From the NCBI RefSeq assembly GCF_020295405.1, contig NZ_JADEYP010000013.1, positions 37,826 through 101,825 on the forward strand: a stretch of DNA of 64,000 bases. The letters are read 5' to 3'. The position numbers were made by a program, and so were the translations under genes. Positions 1 through 9,109 of this stretch are shown one piece after another (position 1 is the stretch's first letter; every line of letters starts with the position of its first letter). The notes under the pieces are model-generated. The model saw only the letters and a program-made list of their open reading frames with translations. It was not told the DNA's origin and did no database searches. The DNA is from Sphingobacterium bovistauri. Lineage in GTDB: Bacteria > Bacteroidota > Bacteroidia > Sphingobacteriales > Sphingobacteriaceae.

Positions 1-50
1 TTCAAAAAAGAATAAATAACACAGCAAAATTGAAATTTAGCATTCATTCA

Positions 51-84
51 GAGATGAAGGAGAGTTTTAACCGTCCTTCATCTC
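51..84. terminator. Hairpin downstream of the first Sus-like operon
   Basis: A perfect 11-bp stem (GAGATGAAGGA at 51-61, its complement at 74-84) has a 12-base loop. On the plus strand it is followed by a T-rich stretch (TTAGTTTTTC), so it fits best as a terminator for a plus-strand gene lying before the window. It could also stop minus-strand transcription leaving the operon that ends at 184. Confidence 0.55.
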
Positions 85-183
85 AAATGTTAGTTTTTCT
101 TTGTTACTGATTATTTACCTATCACTAATTATTGTCTATTGCGAATTGTAGTGCCTTAGAAAGGCTTAATTCTTTTAGTAGAA

Positions 184-1152
184 CTAAGGTTTAAAAATTT
201 CTGGAGAATTAACCTTATCTATTCCATTAGTTGGTAAATACTCATTCCAATAATAAAAACCAGAAGTGGCATAAGTACCTCCCGTTGAATTAGCTAACCA
301 AAATTGTTGAGCTAACAGACTGTACGTAACTTCCTTAATAGCCGTATCATAATAAGGTTTGTACCTTATTTTCCGACCAACAATCTCTGTATTAGAAGGT
401 ATATTAGCCAAATAAACATAATAATCAAAGTAAGTGGAATAATAAACCCCACTAGTTAATCCAACGGTAACCAAACTGGACTTATACTTATCTCCATAAA
501 CATTTACTGAGATTGGGGTACTGTTTGATTTCGACCCATCACTAGCTATCAATATAAGGTCAAAACTATGATTCCCTTCTTCCAAATTGGGGATAATTAA
601 TTGTAGCGGAGCATTTCCGAAAGGAATATCTAAAATTATAGTATCCTTGCCAGCCTCAGCTAATGCTATTTTGGCAACAGAATTACCTGTAGGTGGAGTA
701 AAATCTAATCTAGCTCTATTAAACCCTCTCTTCACATTCAAATTCTGTAACTTAATATTGGCATCTATAGCATTTGAATTGAAAAAATACTTTTTAGGCG
801 ACACATTACCTTGAGTATTAATAGTAAAAATCTCGTAAGGATTTTGTCCTGGCTTAACATTTTTAACAACGACCTTTTGACTTACCACAGATTTATCCAG
901 AGGAAAATCGTAGTAGCTCGTATCTACTCCATTGACCAAAGCAAACTTTGATGCTGTTCCATTAGGTGGAATCATAATGTCTACTGTAAATTGTTCTATA
1001 CCATTTGACACTATTATAGAATCAATACCACCTGGATAAACTCTAGTTTCAGCCACTTCCATCAAATCTCTAAAATGCTCATCTGGTTTATTACATGACT
1101 GCTGAAAACAACAGACATATAGCACAGTCAATAAAATTAATATCTTTTTCAT
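184..1152 (-). CDS. DUF4998-like surface lipoprotein
   Basis: A 322-residue lipoprotein: signal peptide with lipobox QQSC near residue 20, then tandem fibronectin-like beta modules. The pattern of a short domain with Asp-Ser-Ile-x-Val strands followed by a second beta domain matches the DUF4998 proteins that accompany SusC/SusD pairs. It is the last gene of a four-gene minus-strand operon (SusC, SusD, DUF5000, this gene) and starts 16 bases after its neighbour. It probably sits on the outer face of the outer membrane and helps to bind glycan. A paralogue occupies the same operon position at 20559-21791. The role is inferred; no catalytic motif is visible. Confidence 0.75.
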   Translation of the reverse strand: MKKILILLTVLYVCCFQQSCNKPDEHFRDLMEVAETRVYPGGIDSIIVSNGIEQFTVDIMIPPNGTASKFALVNGVDTSYYDFPLDKSVVSQKVVVKNVKPGQNPYEIFTINTQGNVSPKKYFFNSNAIDANIKLQNLNVKRGFNRARLDFTPPTGNSVAKIALAEAGKDTIILDIPFGNAPLQLIIPNLEEGNHSFDLILIASDGSKSNSTPISVNVYGDKYKSSLVTVGLTSGVYYSTYFDYYVYLANIPSNTEIVGRKIRYKPYYDTAIKEVTYSLLAQQFWLANSTGGTYATSGFYYWNEYLPTNGIDKVNSPEIFKP

Positions 1153-1168
1153 AACTTATATTCCAACT

Positions 1169-2380
1169 TTAATAAGAACCAAAAAATGTTAGTTCATCGA
1201 TCATCGCGTAAGTAGCATTACTCCAAGTTTGTTTGATTACAAATCTGTAATAACGATAAGGACCTTTAGGCTCATCAATTAAAAAATCTTCACCCGTAGT
1301 AGTCACTAAACTATTTCCTTCGATCGTAGATAAGCCTTCTGGACGCTTTGATTCAAAATCACTAATTTTCTCCCAACCATCAAATAATAAACTACTTGCT
1401 ACAGGAGAATTACTTCCCCATACTTCAAATATCTTAGGAGTCAGTGTAGCAAATGCATGTGATGCTTTGTACCAATAATTATCATTACCGGCATGTACTA
1501 ACTTAAATCTCGATACAGTAGCTTGCTTTCCAAAATCTATAGCAAAATTAAGATGCTGATTTGCATTTGTGTTGATAGCTTGGTAACTCAAAAATGCTGT
1601 GCCATTATTTACATTACCCACTAAATCATCCCACAAATTAGCTACACCAAAAGAAGTTTCGGATGTATAATACGCTAAAGATCCAGCCTGTAGTGCAAAA
1701 TTACGATACCCACTTTTACTTAATTGCTCTTCGTATAATGGACTACCTTCAATTACGACAGAGTCTGATTTATTACCAAAGCGATCAGCGATATACAAAT
1801 AATACTTTTGATCTTTCATAGGAAGATCTAAAAAATTCACCTTACCTTCTGCTGCACTTACTTGTTTATTTTGATCTGTTAAAATTTCTTTCACATCTTC
1901 GTGATACGTTGCCAAATAAATTGTCAAATTATCTTCCATAGGATTTGTAAAACGAACTCCCATCATACCAAATGAAAAATATGGATCTAAACTTTCTAAT
2001 GCTTGGATATAACCGGGTTTAGCGACTTCTACATCAAAAATCTTAGAAGGTCCAGCAACATCTCCCCTGCTAAATGGTGTTAATGTTACAGAATGAACAC
2101 CTTCCTTCGCAAATCCTTCTAAAACAACTTTAGACTCATATTTAGAAATTTTCACACTTTTATTAACACCCTCACGGACTGTAAAATCAATTTTAGTATA
2201 TATATAATCATCTATTTGAGGTGTATTGATCGTTAGCTCTACCTTTCCTGGTAATGGCACAAATGATATGTTTTCTATAATATTTGGGATTTCTCCTGGC
2301 TTTTGACTAAAATCAATCTCTTCTGTACATGAACAAAGGAAATAGGTAGTCAAAGCAAATAATAAATATTGTACTTTCAT
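1169..2380 (-). CDS. DUF4959/DUF5126/DUF5000 lipoprotein with discoidin-like C-terminus
   Basis: A 403-residue lipoprotein with signal peptide and lipobox LCSC, Cys near residue 18. The order fits the DUF4959 (N-terminal beta domain), DUF5126 (middle) and DUF5000 (C-terminal, F5/8 type C or discoidin-like) architecture. The C-terminal part has the discoidin-like signature of a Trp-rich sandwich: NLWDDLVGN, FAIDFGKQATVSRFKL, FEVWGSN and a closing YRYYRFVIKQTW strand. Such proteins are probable surface glycan-binding proteins beside SusC/SusD. It lies 12 bases downstream of SusD. The paralogue is at 21809-23005, with the same gene order. Confidence 0.8.
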   Translation of the reverse strand: MKVQYLLFALTTYFLCSCTEEIDFSQKPGEIPNIIENISFVPLPGKVELTINTPQIDDYIYTKIDFTVREGVNKSVKISKYESKVVLEGFAKEGVHSVTLTPFSRGDVAGPSKIFDVEVAKPGYIQALESLDPYFSFGMMGVRFTNPMEDNLTIYLATYHEDVKEILTDQNKQVSAAEGKVNFLDLPMKDQKYYLYIADRFGNKSDSVVIEGSPLYEEQLSKSGYRNFALQAGSLAYYTSETSFGVANLWDDLVGNVNNGTAFLSYQAINTNANQHLNFAIDFGKQATVSRFKLVHAGNDNYWYKASHAFATLTPKIFEVWGSNSPVASSLLFDGWEKISDFESKRPEGLSTIEGNSLVTTTGEDFLIDEPKGPYRYYRFVIKQTWSNATYAMIDELTFFGSY

Positions 2381-2392
2381 AGCTCTTTTAGT

Positions 2393-4327
2393 TTACCAAC
2401 CTGGATTTTGAATCAGGTTTTTGTTTGTATAAATACTCTGTAACGAAATCGGGAATAAATAATCTCTCTTCGTGAATTGACGTTGATATTTTGTTGAAAT
2501 GCGATTAAAATCCGCTGGGATACGACCACTTGTTGTTAATCCATATACAGCACCACTTAGATTTTGCTCTGCTGTTTTCCATCTCAATTCATCATAAAAA
2601 TGAATTCCCTCTAACCCCAACTCAATACTACGTTCCTTATGTATAATCTGACGTAATCCTTCCTTAGTAGAGTATTTATTAGGAGATTTTGAAAACCTAG
2701 TCCAACTTTCTTCTACAGTCAAAAGTCCTGCTCGCTCCCTTACTCTATTAATATATCCTAAAGCTTCTGCAGTAGGTCCATCTATCTCATTTATAACCTC
2801 AGCATAAGAAAGGTATAAGTCAGCTAATCGAATTACTGGCCAAGCATAAAGTTTAGCAATAACAGAACCATTACTTTCTTGAATTTCGTAATCCCAAGGA
2901 ATATTTTTCTTAGGGTAATATCCTGTTGTGTTGCTATAATCCGAACGAGCTGACACCATCGGATCCCCATTCTTTACAGCCACCGAAAATTGATTATTCT
3001 CATCATAACGTCCCTGACCATACCATTTTGATCCATCAAAAGCTAGATTCGCATAAAATCTAGGCTCTCTATCTAAATTCAAACTTAATGTCTGATAAGA
3101 ATTCTGAACAAACAATGAATTAATTTGCCCGGTATTTACCACATTAAAACGCCCATCATAATTCCATGAATTATCCTCATCAATAGGCACTCCATTTTTA
3201 GAATAATATTCAAGTGCATGATTTATTGTAACACTATATGTAGGATAAGCTGTCAACAACGGAACCAGTTTTGGCACCATATAGCTAAATTGAGTACTAT
3301 TAAAGTATGATGCAGGATTAGCCCAAATTACTTCCGAATTATAACGTTCAGAAACTACACCTCTCAAATTTAGATGAAGCTTCATCGCTGGAGATAATGT
3401 AGTTGAAGGATAATCAGCATCAGCGTACTTTAATAATTCAAAACCATTGCTTTCGGCCAATTCTATTATCTCCTTCAACGCAGCTCGAGCCATCACCCAT
3501 TTATTAGCATCGTATACCGGATTAAAGAAATTCTCTCCATTATGATCTTTAAAATTAGTATAATCAGAATTCCCATTATACAACGGACTAGCTGCTGTTA
3601 ACAATACTTTTGCTTTAATACCCAACGCTGCTATTTTAGTAATTCTTCCAGCATCAGTCATTGGCATATCAACTATTTCTGGAAGATCTACAGCTGCTTC
3701 ATCTATAGTCCCAACAATGTAATCAATTACATCATCAACCTTTTCTCGATAAGGTCTTGAATCTTCAGAGCTTGTATTCAAATCTAAATTTTCATCGACA
3801 ATTGGAATCGGTCCTACCTGTTGAAACATCAAAAAATGCAAATACGCTTTGATGACCTTCACTTCTGCTGTCCATTTTAGCTTCTCCATCTCAGACATAT
3901 CAGGTACTTTTGTTATATTTTCTAAAAATATATTACAATGTCTAATTCCTTCCCAAAATCTACTTAATTCAAAATACGAACCTGTGGGCAATGCTGCATT
4001 TTGACCTCCTGCAGGAATAACCCCCATATAGCCGTTGCTCCAGTCTCCATAATAATGATGCGCTTCTAATCCAGCATAAAATGCAGGATTGGTACCGCCT
4101 GTAGGTAAAACACCAGCAGGAGTACTTGGATTTCCATTTAGTGGATTTCCATTTACAGGTAAATGTGCATAACAAGTTGCTAGGTAACGCTGAGCAGGTT
4201 CTCGCATATTAAATGCCATATCTATTTCTGCAATATTATCTGGGATAATTTCCAAATATTTATTACAAGAAATTGTAGAAAATGCTATTGCTGATATAAT
4301 AAAAATTTTACTTAATACTTTCATCAT
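2393..4327 (-). CDS. SusD/RagB-family outer-membrane glycan-binding lipoprotein
   Basis: A 644-residue protein with a lipoprotein signal peptide (TISC, then NKYLEIIPDN, the usual SusD N-terminus) and the RagB/SusD helical TPR-like fold: RHCNIFLENI, then AYLHFLMFQQVGPIP, and a C-terminal RLADLYLSYAEVINE plus RERAGL segment. It ends in the typical NPGW. It acts as the extracellular lid of the SusC transporter and selects the glycan. The start at 4327 lies one base from the SusC stop, so the pair is translationally linked. A second Met follows immediately. Confidence 0.95.
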   Translation of the reverse strand: MMKVLSKIFIISAIAFSTISCNKYLEIIPDNIAEIDMAFNMREPAQRYLATCYAHLPVNGNPLNGNPSTPAGVLPTGGTNPAFYAGLEAHHYYGDWSNGYMGVIPAGGQNAALPTGSYFELSRFWEGIRHCNIFLENITKVPDMSEMEKLKWTAEVKVIKAYLHFLMFQQVGPIPIVDENLDLNTSSEDSRPYREKVDDVIDYIVGTIDEAAVDLPEIVDMPMTDAGRITKIAALGIKAKVLLTAASPLYNGNSDYTNFKDHNGENFFNPVYDANKWVMARAALKEIIELAESNGFELLKYADADYPSTTLSPAMKLHLNLRGVVSERYNSEVIWANPASYFNSTQFSYMVPKLVPLLTAYPTYSVTINHALEYYSKNGVPIDEDNSWNYDGRFNVVNTGQINSLFVQNSYQTLSLNLDREPRFYANLAFDGSKWYGQGRYDENNQFSVAVKNGDPMVSARSDYSNTTGYYPKKNIPWDYEIQESNGSVIAKLYAWPVIRLADLYLSYAEVINEIDGPTAEALGYINRVRERAGLLTVEESWTRFSKSPNKYSTKEGLRQIIHKERSIELGLEGIHFYDELRWKTAEQNLSGAVYGLTTSGRIPADFNRISTKYQRQFTKRDYLFPISLQSIYTNKNLIQNPGW

Positions 4328-4328
4328 C

Positions 4329-7300
4329 TTAGAAATTTAGATTTAAACCAAAGTTTGTCACACGTTGAATTGGATAATTCAAACCTCCCCCTCGCAATTC
4401 CACATCCCAATCCTTAAACTTACTCCATACCATAGGATTAGTCATTGTACTGAATAGACGAAGAGATCTTACTTTATACTTCTCCAACCATTTATTAGGT
4501 ACAGTATAACCTAATTCAATTTGTTTTAATCTCAAATACTCACCATTACGTAACCACCAAGAACTAGCAGCTGTATTATTAGATAAAGGATTGACTGAAA
4601 ATCTTGGGGCTAATGCATTTAAATCTTGGTTATTTTCAGACCAATGACTATCTGCAAAAACTTGTAACAACTGGTTAACCCCACGTTTTGACACACCGTT
4701 AAAAGCATCTGTTACAGCCACATCAACAAAAGGATGAACACCAGCAGATGTATAATCAATCATGAAAGATGATCTTGCCGACCCCTGAAATAACATCGAA
4801 AAATCTAACCCTTTAAAGCTCGTGGAAAATCCAAAACCATACATAACTTCTGGTATATTAGGATATCCCATTGGCGTTCTATCCATAAAATTAATTAGAC
4901 CATCACCATTTAAATCTAAATATTTAATATCCCCACCTCTTAATACACCACCAATATTTTGTTGAGGTGAATTGGCTACTTCTTCATCAGAAATAAATAG
5001 ACGATCTGCAACATAACCATAATGCGAATTAATAGGCTTTCCTTCAAATAATAAATAATCTAAACCATAATCTATTTGTTCATACTTAGTATACTTTCCG
5101 GTCGCAAATGTAAAATTACCGTTCACACGAATTGACCAATCAGGCGTAAACCTATGATTAACTATTACTGTAGCATCCAACCCTCTATTATAGGCTTCAC
5201 CTATATTAGCATATTGCGTAACAGGAACCCCCATCGTAATCGGCATATCGATACGAGGCATCAATATATTTTTACGTGTTTCTTGAAACACGTCCAAGTT
5301 CAACTCTATTTTATTATTTAGTGCAGTAATATCTAAACCTAAATTTGTCTTATATGACGTTTCCCATGTAATACTATTATTACCATACCTACTTATTGAG
5401 ACCCCATTCACAAAATTGCCACCTTCTTCACCCCAACGCACGCCATTATTTGAGTTATTCAAATTAACCTGAGACAAATAGAAGAATCGATCGGAATCAC
5501 TACCAATAGCATCGTTACCGATCATCCCATATGTGGCTCTAATCTTAAACATATTGAATACATTTTTTAAAGGAAAAAATGATTCATTGGACAAAGTCCA
5601 AGCCGCTCCGATAGATGGGAAAAAACCAAAACGATGATCTCTATGAAACCTTTCAGACCCATTATAGCCGAAATTAAATTCTGCCATATAACGGCTATCA
5701 TAAATATAACCGAACTTACCTGCTAACCCCACATTTCTAAATGCTAAAGAAGCTTGTAGATTAGTCCCCTGATTATGTAATGAATTACGCAACAATCCAT
5801 ATACATTAGCATTAATAGCATGCTTTTCATCAATGACCTTACTATACATCAATGTATTTTCAAAATATACATTCTTACGAATTACGCGATCAGCTAAACC
5901 TCCAGCATTATAATTTAAAAATTCAGATCCTTGAGTTTCATTTAACAAGCGAATACTTGCTAATCCAGTTTCAGGATTTACAGCTCCAGCCGTATAGAAA
6001 TAAGGATTAATCGAACGCATCAAATTCATTGAGGAATAACGAGTTGTATTAAACATAGCTCGATACTTCAAACCATCTAACCAACTAGATAAATCTTGAT
6101 TAAATTCCAATTGTGCAAACATATTAGATGTAGAGCTCTCTCTATACCCTTTAGAAACTTCTGCATATGGATTTAAATAATCTCCATTATCACCGAAATT
6201 CCCATATTTTGTATGTTTAATATATTCGTATCCAGGAATATCACCATAGAATGCTGGAAAAAGTGCTGGATTTGCCTTTACAGCATAATTATACGCAGTA
6301 CTACCACCAGGGATAGGACCTATATACTCATCAAAAGTACCACCTAAGCGAATAACAAATTTTGTCTTCTCTGTTAAATTTAAGTCAATATTACTTTTTA
6401 ATTGATACGTATTTAAACTAATATTAGAATTGTAATTACTTGTTCCGTTCTTCTTAAAAAGACCATTATCCTTATTATAAGTACCCGAGACATAATAAAG
6501 AGCTAAATTATTACCCCCTCTTAAATTAATATTATTACGTTGTGTAAATGCGTACTCATTCATAATTACATCCATCCAATCTACTTGAGGATACAAAACT
6601 CGATCATGTCCGAGCATCGTATTTCGTATTTTATCATCAGAATAAAACACAGCAGAAGAAGGATTCCTAGCTAATAAGGCTTCATTATACAACGACATAA
6701 ATGTTATAGGGTCAGCCGTTTCTACGATTCTTGTTGGCGCAGACAATGCCGCCTCTGTATTTAACATAATTTGCACTTGCCCCTGTTGTCCAGATTTAGT
6801 AGATACCAATATTACTCCATTAGCACCACGAGCTCCATAAACTGCAGTCGAAGTAGCATCCTTTAACAAAGAGAAACTTTCAATATCTTGAACTTGTAAC
6901 CTTGCAAGATCATTAACCGAAACTTCCATATTATCAATTAAGATCAGAGGATCTCTTTTTCCTTCGCCAAAACTACTTACTCCACGAATAAAAAAGCTAG
7001 CATTATCAGCACCTGGTTCACCACTTGTTTGAAAGGAAATCATCCCGGCCATACGTCCAGCCAACGCAGTTGTAAGATTACTTGATGGAATTTTTAGATC
7101 TTTAGGAGAAACAGTTGTTACAGCTCCGATCATATCTGTTTTCTTCACCCGTTGATTAAAAGCAGTAATTACTACGTCTTCAATACCAATATCAGCTGGC
7201 TGTAGGTAAACATTTAAATAACTTTTTCCTGTAATATTAATGGATTGTTTTTCAAAACCAACTATATTAAAATCCAAAGTGCTAAAATTAGGAGGAATTT

Positions 7301-7490
7301 GAACTGAAAACTCCCCTGCTTGATTTGTTGCAGATCCTACATTAGTCCCATTAACGAGTACGCTAGCACCAATTAAGACAGTAGAATCTCTGGCAGAAAA
7401 TACTTTTCCTGTAATCAAACGGTCTTGTCCATAAGAGTGCTCGAAAACGAAAAAACATATTATCCATACGAGGTAGAATTGTAATTTCAT
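4329..7490 (-). CDS. SusC/RagA-family TonB-dependent outer-membrane transporter
   Basis: A 1053-residue protein. It has a signal peptide, a carboxypeptidase-regulatory-like beta domain (about residues 25-105) and a TonB plug with the SusC signature (VYGARGANGVILVSTKSG, about 215-235). A 22-strand barrel ends in NFGLNLNF with terminal Phe. It imports oligosaccharides or peptides across the outer membrane using TonB energy. There is no STN domain, so direct control by a FecR/FecI sigma pair is unlikely. It is first in its operon. The paralogous receptor at 24960-28166 shares long plug blocks (PSSNLTT, LAGR, SGEPG, FFIRG, DPLILID). Confidence 0.95.
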   Translation of the reverse strand: MKLQFYLVWIICFFVFEHSYGQDRLITGKVFSARDSTVLIGASVLVNGTNVGSATNQAGEFSVQIPPNFSTLDFNIVGFEKQSINITGKSYLNVYLQPADIGIEDVVITAFNQRVKKTDMIGAVTTVSPKDLKIPSSNLTTALAGRMAGMISFQTSGEPGADNASFFIRGVSSFGEGKRDPLILIDNMEVSVNDLARLQVQDIESFSLLKDATSTAVYGARGANGVILVSTKSGQQGQVQIMLNTEAALSAPTRIVETADPITFMSLYNEALLARNPSSAVFYSDDKIRNTMLGHDRVLYPQVDWMDVIMNEYAFTQRNNINLRGGNNLALYYVSGTYNKDNGLFKKNGTSNYNSNISLNTYQLKSNIDLNLTEKTKFVIRLGGTFDEYIGPIPGGSTAYNYAVKANPALFPAFYGDIPGYEYIKHTKYGNFGDNGDYLNPYAEVSKGYRESSTSNMFAQLEFNQDLSSWLDGLKYRAMFNTTRYSSMNLMRSINPYFYTAGAVNPETGLASIRLLNETQGSEFLNYNAGGLADRVIRKNVYFENTLMYSKVIDEKHAINANVYGLLRNSLHNQGTNLQASLAFRNVGLAGKFGYIYDSRYMAEFNFGYNGSERFHRDHRFGFFPSIGAAWTLSNESFFPLKNVFNMFKIRATYGMIGNDAIGSDSDRFFYLSQVNLNNSNNGVRWGEEGGNFVNGVSISRYGNNSITWETSYKTNLGLDITALNNKIELNLDVFQETRKNILMPRIDMPITMGVPVTQYANIGEAYNRGLDATVIVNHRFTPDWSIRVNGNFTFATGKYTKYEQIDYGLDYLLFEGKPINSHYGYVADRLFISDEEVANSPQQNIGGVLRGGDIKYLDLNGDGLINFMDRTPMGYPNIPEVMYGFGFSTSFKGLDFSMLFQGSARSSFMIDYTSAGVHPFVDVAVTDAFNGVSKRGVNQLLQVFADSHWSENNQDLNALAPRFSVNPLSNNTAASSWWLRNGEYLRLKQIELGYTVPNKWLEKYKVRSLRLFSTMTNPMVWSKFKDWDVELRGGGLNYPIQRVTNFGLNLNF

Positions 7491-7533
7491 AGATATTTAG
7501 TTAAATTGGAATTATGTGTAACATAATGTATTA

Positions 7534-7541
7534 CAAATCTA
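7534..7541 (-). promoter_or_regulatory. Possible -7 element for the first SusC operon
   Basis: On the minus strand the sequence reads TAGATTTG, a full match to the Bacteroidota TAnnTTTG element. It lies about 44 bases before the SusC start codon. The matching -33 TTTG is not clear (TTTTAG nearby), so this is a tentative call. Confidence 0.4.
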
Positions 7542-8097
7542 CTTAAAATAAGTACGACTACGCTAAAAGCTATTATAGGCTATAGCGCACAACTACATAT
7601 CCTAGTAATTAAAAAAAGAATACAGTTGCTTAAAAAAACGGATCTAAACACTAGTTGCACATGGTGAATTTATTTCCATAAGTAGACCATATTTATAAAC
7701 TTGGACAAAATAAGTTGAAAATATGCCAAAAATAGTTGACTATATACATATATTATATCTTGCAACTCTTTCACTAGCCTTATAATGTCAGAAAAAACAC
7801 CATTTATGAAATAAAACGATAATTTGATAACCATCCTCAATAGCCTTACTATTTAAATGAGAAAATTTCAAAGAGTGATTCACTTAAAAATATCTAAAGC
7901 TGACAAGCAAAAATTTTCAAATTATAGTCCAAAGTATGACAAACTAAAAGCACAACTTTTGAGGGTTGAAAAAAAAATCACTAGCTATAAATAGACCCAT
8001 ATAAGATGATGAAATTCTACAACAAATCACGATATTGATAAAAAAACAGTCCAGTGGAATTTTTATGAAAAAATAAAAAAAAGTCCGAAAATAGAAA
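7542..8097. other. Non-coding stretch upstream of the first SusC gene
   Basis: About 550 bases of very A+T-rich sequence between the SusC promoter region and the tRNA-Pro terminator. I see no credible open reading frame, tRNA or regulator gene here. It may hold regulator-binding sites for the operon, but nothing specific can be named. Confidence 0.6.
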
Positions 8098-8120
8098 AAG
8101 CCACTGAATTTCAGTGGCTT
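8098..8120 (-). terminator. Intrinsic terminator of tRNA-Pro
   Basis: A perfect 10-bp stem (AAGCCACTGA / TCAGTGGCTT) has a 3-base loop. On the minus strand it is followed by TTTCTAT. It begins 3 bases after the tRNA discriminator base, as expected for a monocistronic tRNA. Confidence 0.8.
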
Positions 8121-8123
8121 TTG

Positions 8124-8197
8124 TCGGGGTGGCAGGATTCGAACCTACGACCTCCACATCCCAAATGTGGCGCGATACCGGGCTACGCTACACCCCG
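8124..8197 (-). tRNA. tRNA-Pro (anticodon TGG)
   Basis: The minus strand folds as a 74-base tRNA. The acceptor stem is CGGGGTG/CACCCCG with discriminator A. The anticodon stem CCACA/TGTGG encloses loop TTTGGGA, anticodon TGG, reading proline CCN codons. The T arm is GTAGG TTCGAAT CCTGC. No CCA is encoded; the enzyme adds it. The gene has its own promoter and terminator. Confidence 0.97.
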
Positions 8198-8226
8198 AAA
8201 AGGTATCACCTTTGTTGATTGTGATG

Positions 8227-8257
8227 CAAATATACAGCGATTTTAATTATTTCCAAA
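8227..8257 (-). promoter_or_regulatory. Promoter of tRNA-Pro
   Basis: The minus strand holds TTTG (8254-8257), then 19 bases, then TATATTTG (8227-8234). This is a complete match to the Bacteroidota sigma-ABfr consensus TTTG-N19-TAnnTTTG. It ends 29 bases upstream of the tRNA 5' end. Confidence 0.85.
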
Positions 8258-8394
8258 CAATAATTAAAAATAGCTGAGAAAAGCGCTGATTTATTGAAAG
8301 ATAAATTTCAATCAAATTACAACAGTTAAAGATTTACACAAAACTGATGTAAATTAGTCAATAAAATAGCACCTTTACACTACTTAAAACCATC

Positions 8395-8790
8395 ATGAAA
8401 AAAGAAGATATCACATCCCTAGACGATATTAAGATATTGGTCGACAGCTTTTATTCTCGAATAAGAGAAGATGATATGTTGGGGATAATTTTCAATCAAA
8501 ATATTCAAGATCGCTGGCCTCAACATCTAGAAAAGATGTATAGATTTTGGCAAACAATCTTACTTGAAGAATATACTTATGATGGCAGACCATTTCCTGC
8601 TCATGCACATTTACCTATTTCAAAAGTTCATTTTGATCAATGGATAGCACTTTTTGAAAAAACGGTAAATAGCCTATTTGAAGGTGAGAAAGCCAACGAA
8701 GCTATATGGAGAGCAAAAAAAATGGCTATTATGTTTGAAAGCAAGTTAGATTACATTCGGACTAATCCAGACAAACCACTACTTTTTTAA
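8395..8790 (+). CDS. Group III truncated haemoglobin
   Basis: 131 residues, the usual length of group III truncated haemoglobins. Recognisable parts are FYSRIREDDMLG (helix B region, conserved Tyr/Phe), MYRFWQTILL (helix E) and FPAHAHLPISKVHFDQW, where His70 aligns with the proximal haem ligand (His72 is the alternative), then FDQWIALF. It is a cytoplasmic haem protein thought to handle oxygen or nitric oxide. The Smr gene follows after 3 bases, so they form a two-gene transcript. Confidence 0.9.
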   Translation: MKKEDITSLDDIKILVDSFYSRIREDDMLGIIFNQNIQDRWPQHLEKMYRFWQTILLEEYTYDGRPFPAHAHLPISKVHFDQWIALFEKTVNSLFEGEKANEAIWRAKKMAIMFESKLDYIRTNPDKPLLF

Positions 8791-8793
8791 AAG

Positions 8794-9096
8794 ATGAGAA
8801 CTTTAGTAAAACCTCCAAAAACAGTCGATCTGCATACCGATTCTTTTGTAGATGATTGGGAAGATTATGATGCTGATGAATTATTAACACTATCTATTGA
8901 TCTTTTCAGAGAGAGTTTAGATGCTGCGATATATTGGGATTATGCAGAAATAAAATTTATTCATGGAAAAGGTAAGGGTAAATTGAAAGAATGTATTTAT
9001 GAAGAATTAAGAGACTACAAAAATGCAGGTAGTATCGCGAGCTATTACCCCGCTTATCACAACGAGGATATTGTTATAGTTTTGATAGGTGTATAA
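8794..9096 (+). CDS. Smr-domain protein
   Basis: 100 residues containing the Smr core found at the C-terminus of MutS2 and in stand-alone Smr proteins: VDLH (residues 11-14) and IHGKGKGKLKE (about 56-66). Smr domains bind nucleic acid and some are endonucleases. Here the domain stands alone, preceded by an acidic segment. It starts 3 bases after the haemoglobin gene. Its stop codon lies inside a terminator hairpin shared with the convergent peptidase gene. Confidence 0.85.
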   Translation: MRTLVKPPKTVDLHTDSFVDDWEDYDADELLTLSIDLFRESLDAAIYWDYAEIKFIHGKGKGKLKECIYEELRDYKNAGSIASYYPAYHNEDIVIVLIGV

Positions 9097-9109
9097 AGTA
9101 TACACCTAT
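9085..9109. terminator. Bidirectional terminator overlapping two convergent stop codons
   Basis: An 11-bp perfect stem (ATAGGTGTATA / TATACACCTAT) has a 3-base loop. It contains the TAA of the Smr gene and the TAG of the minus-strand M28 peptidase gene. The hairpin is therefore encoded by the last codons of both genes. Confidence 0.7.
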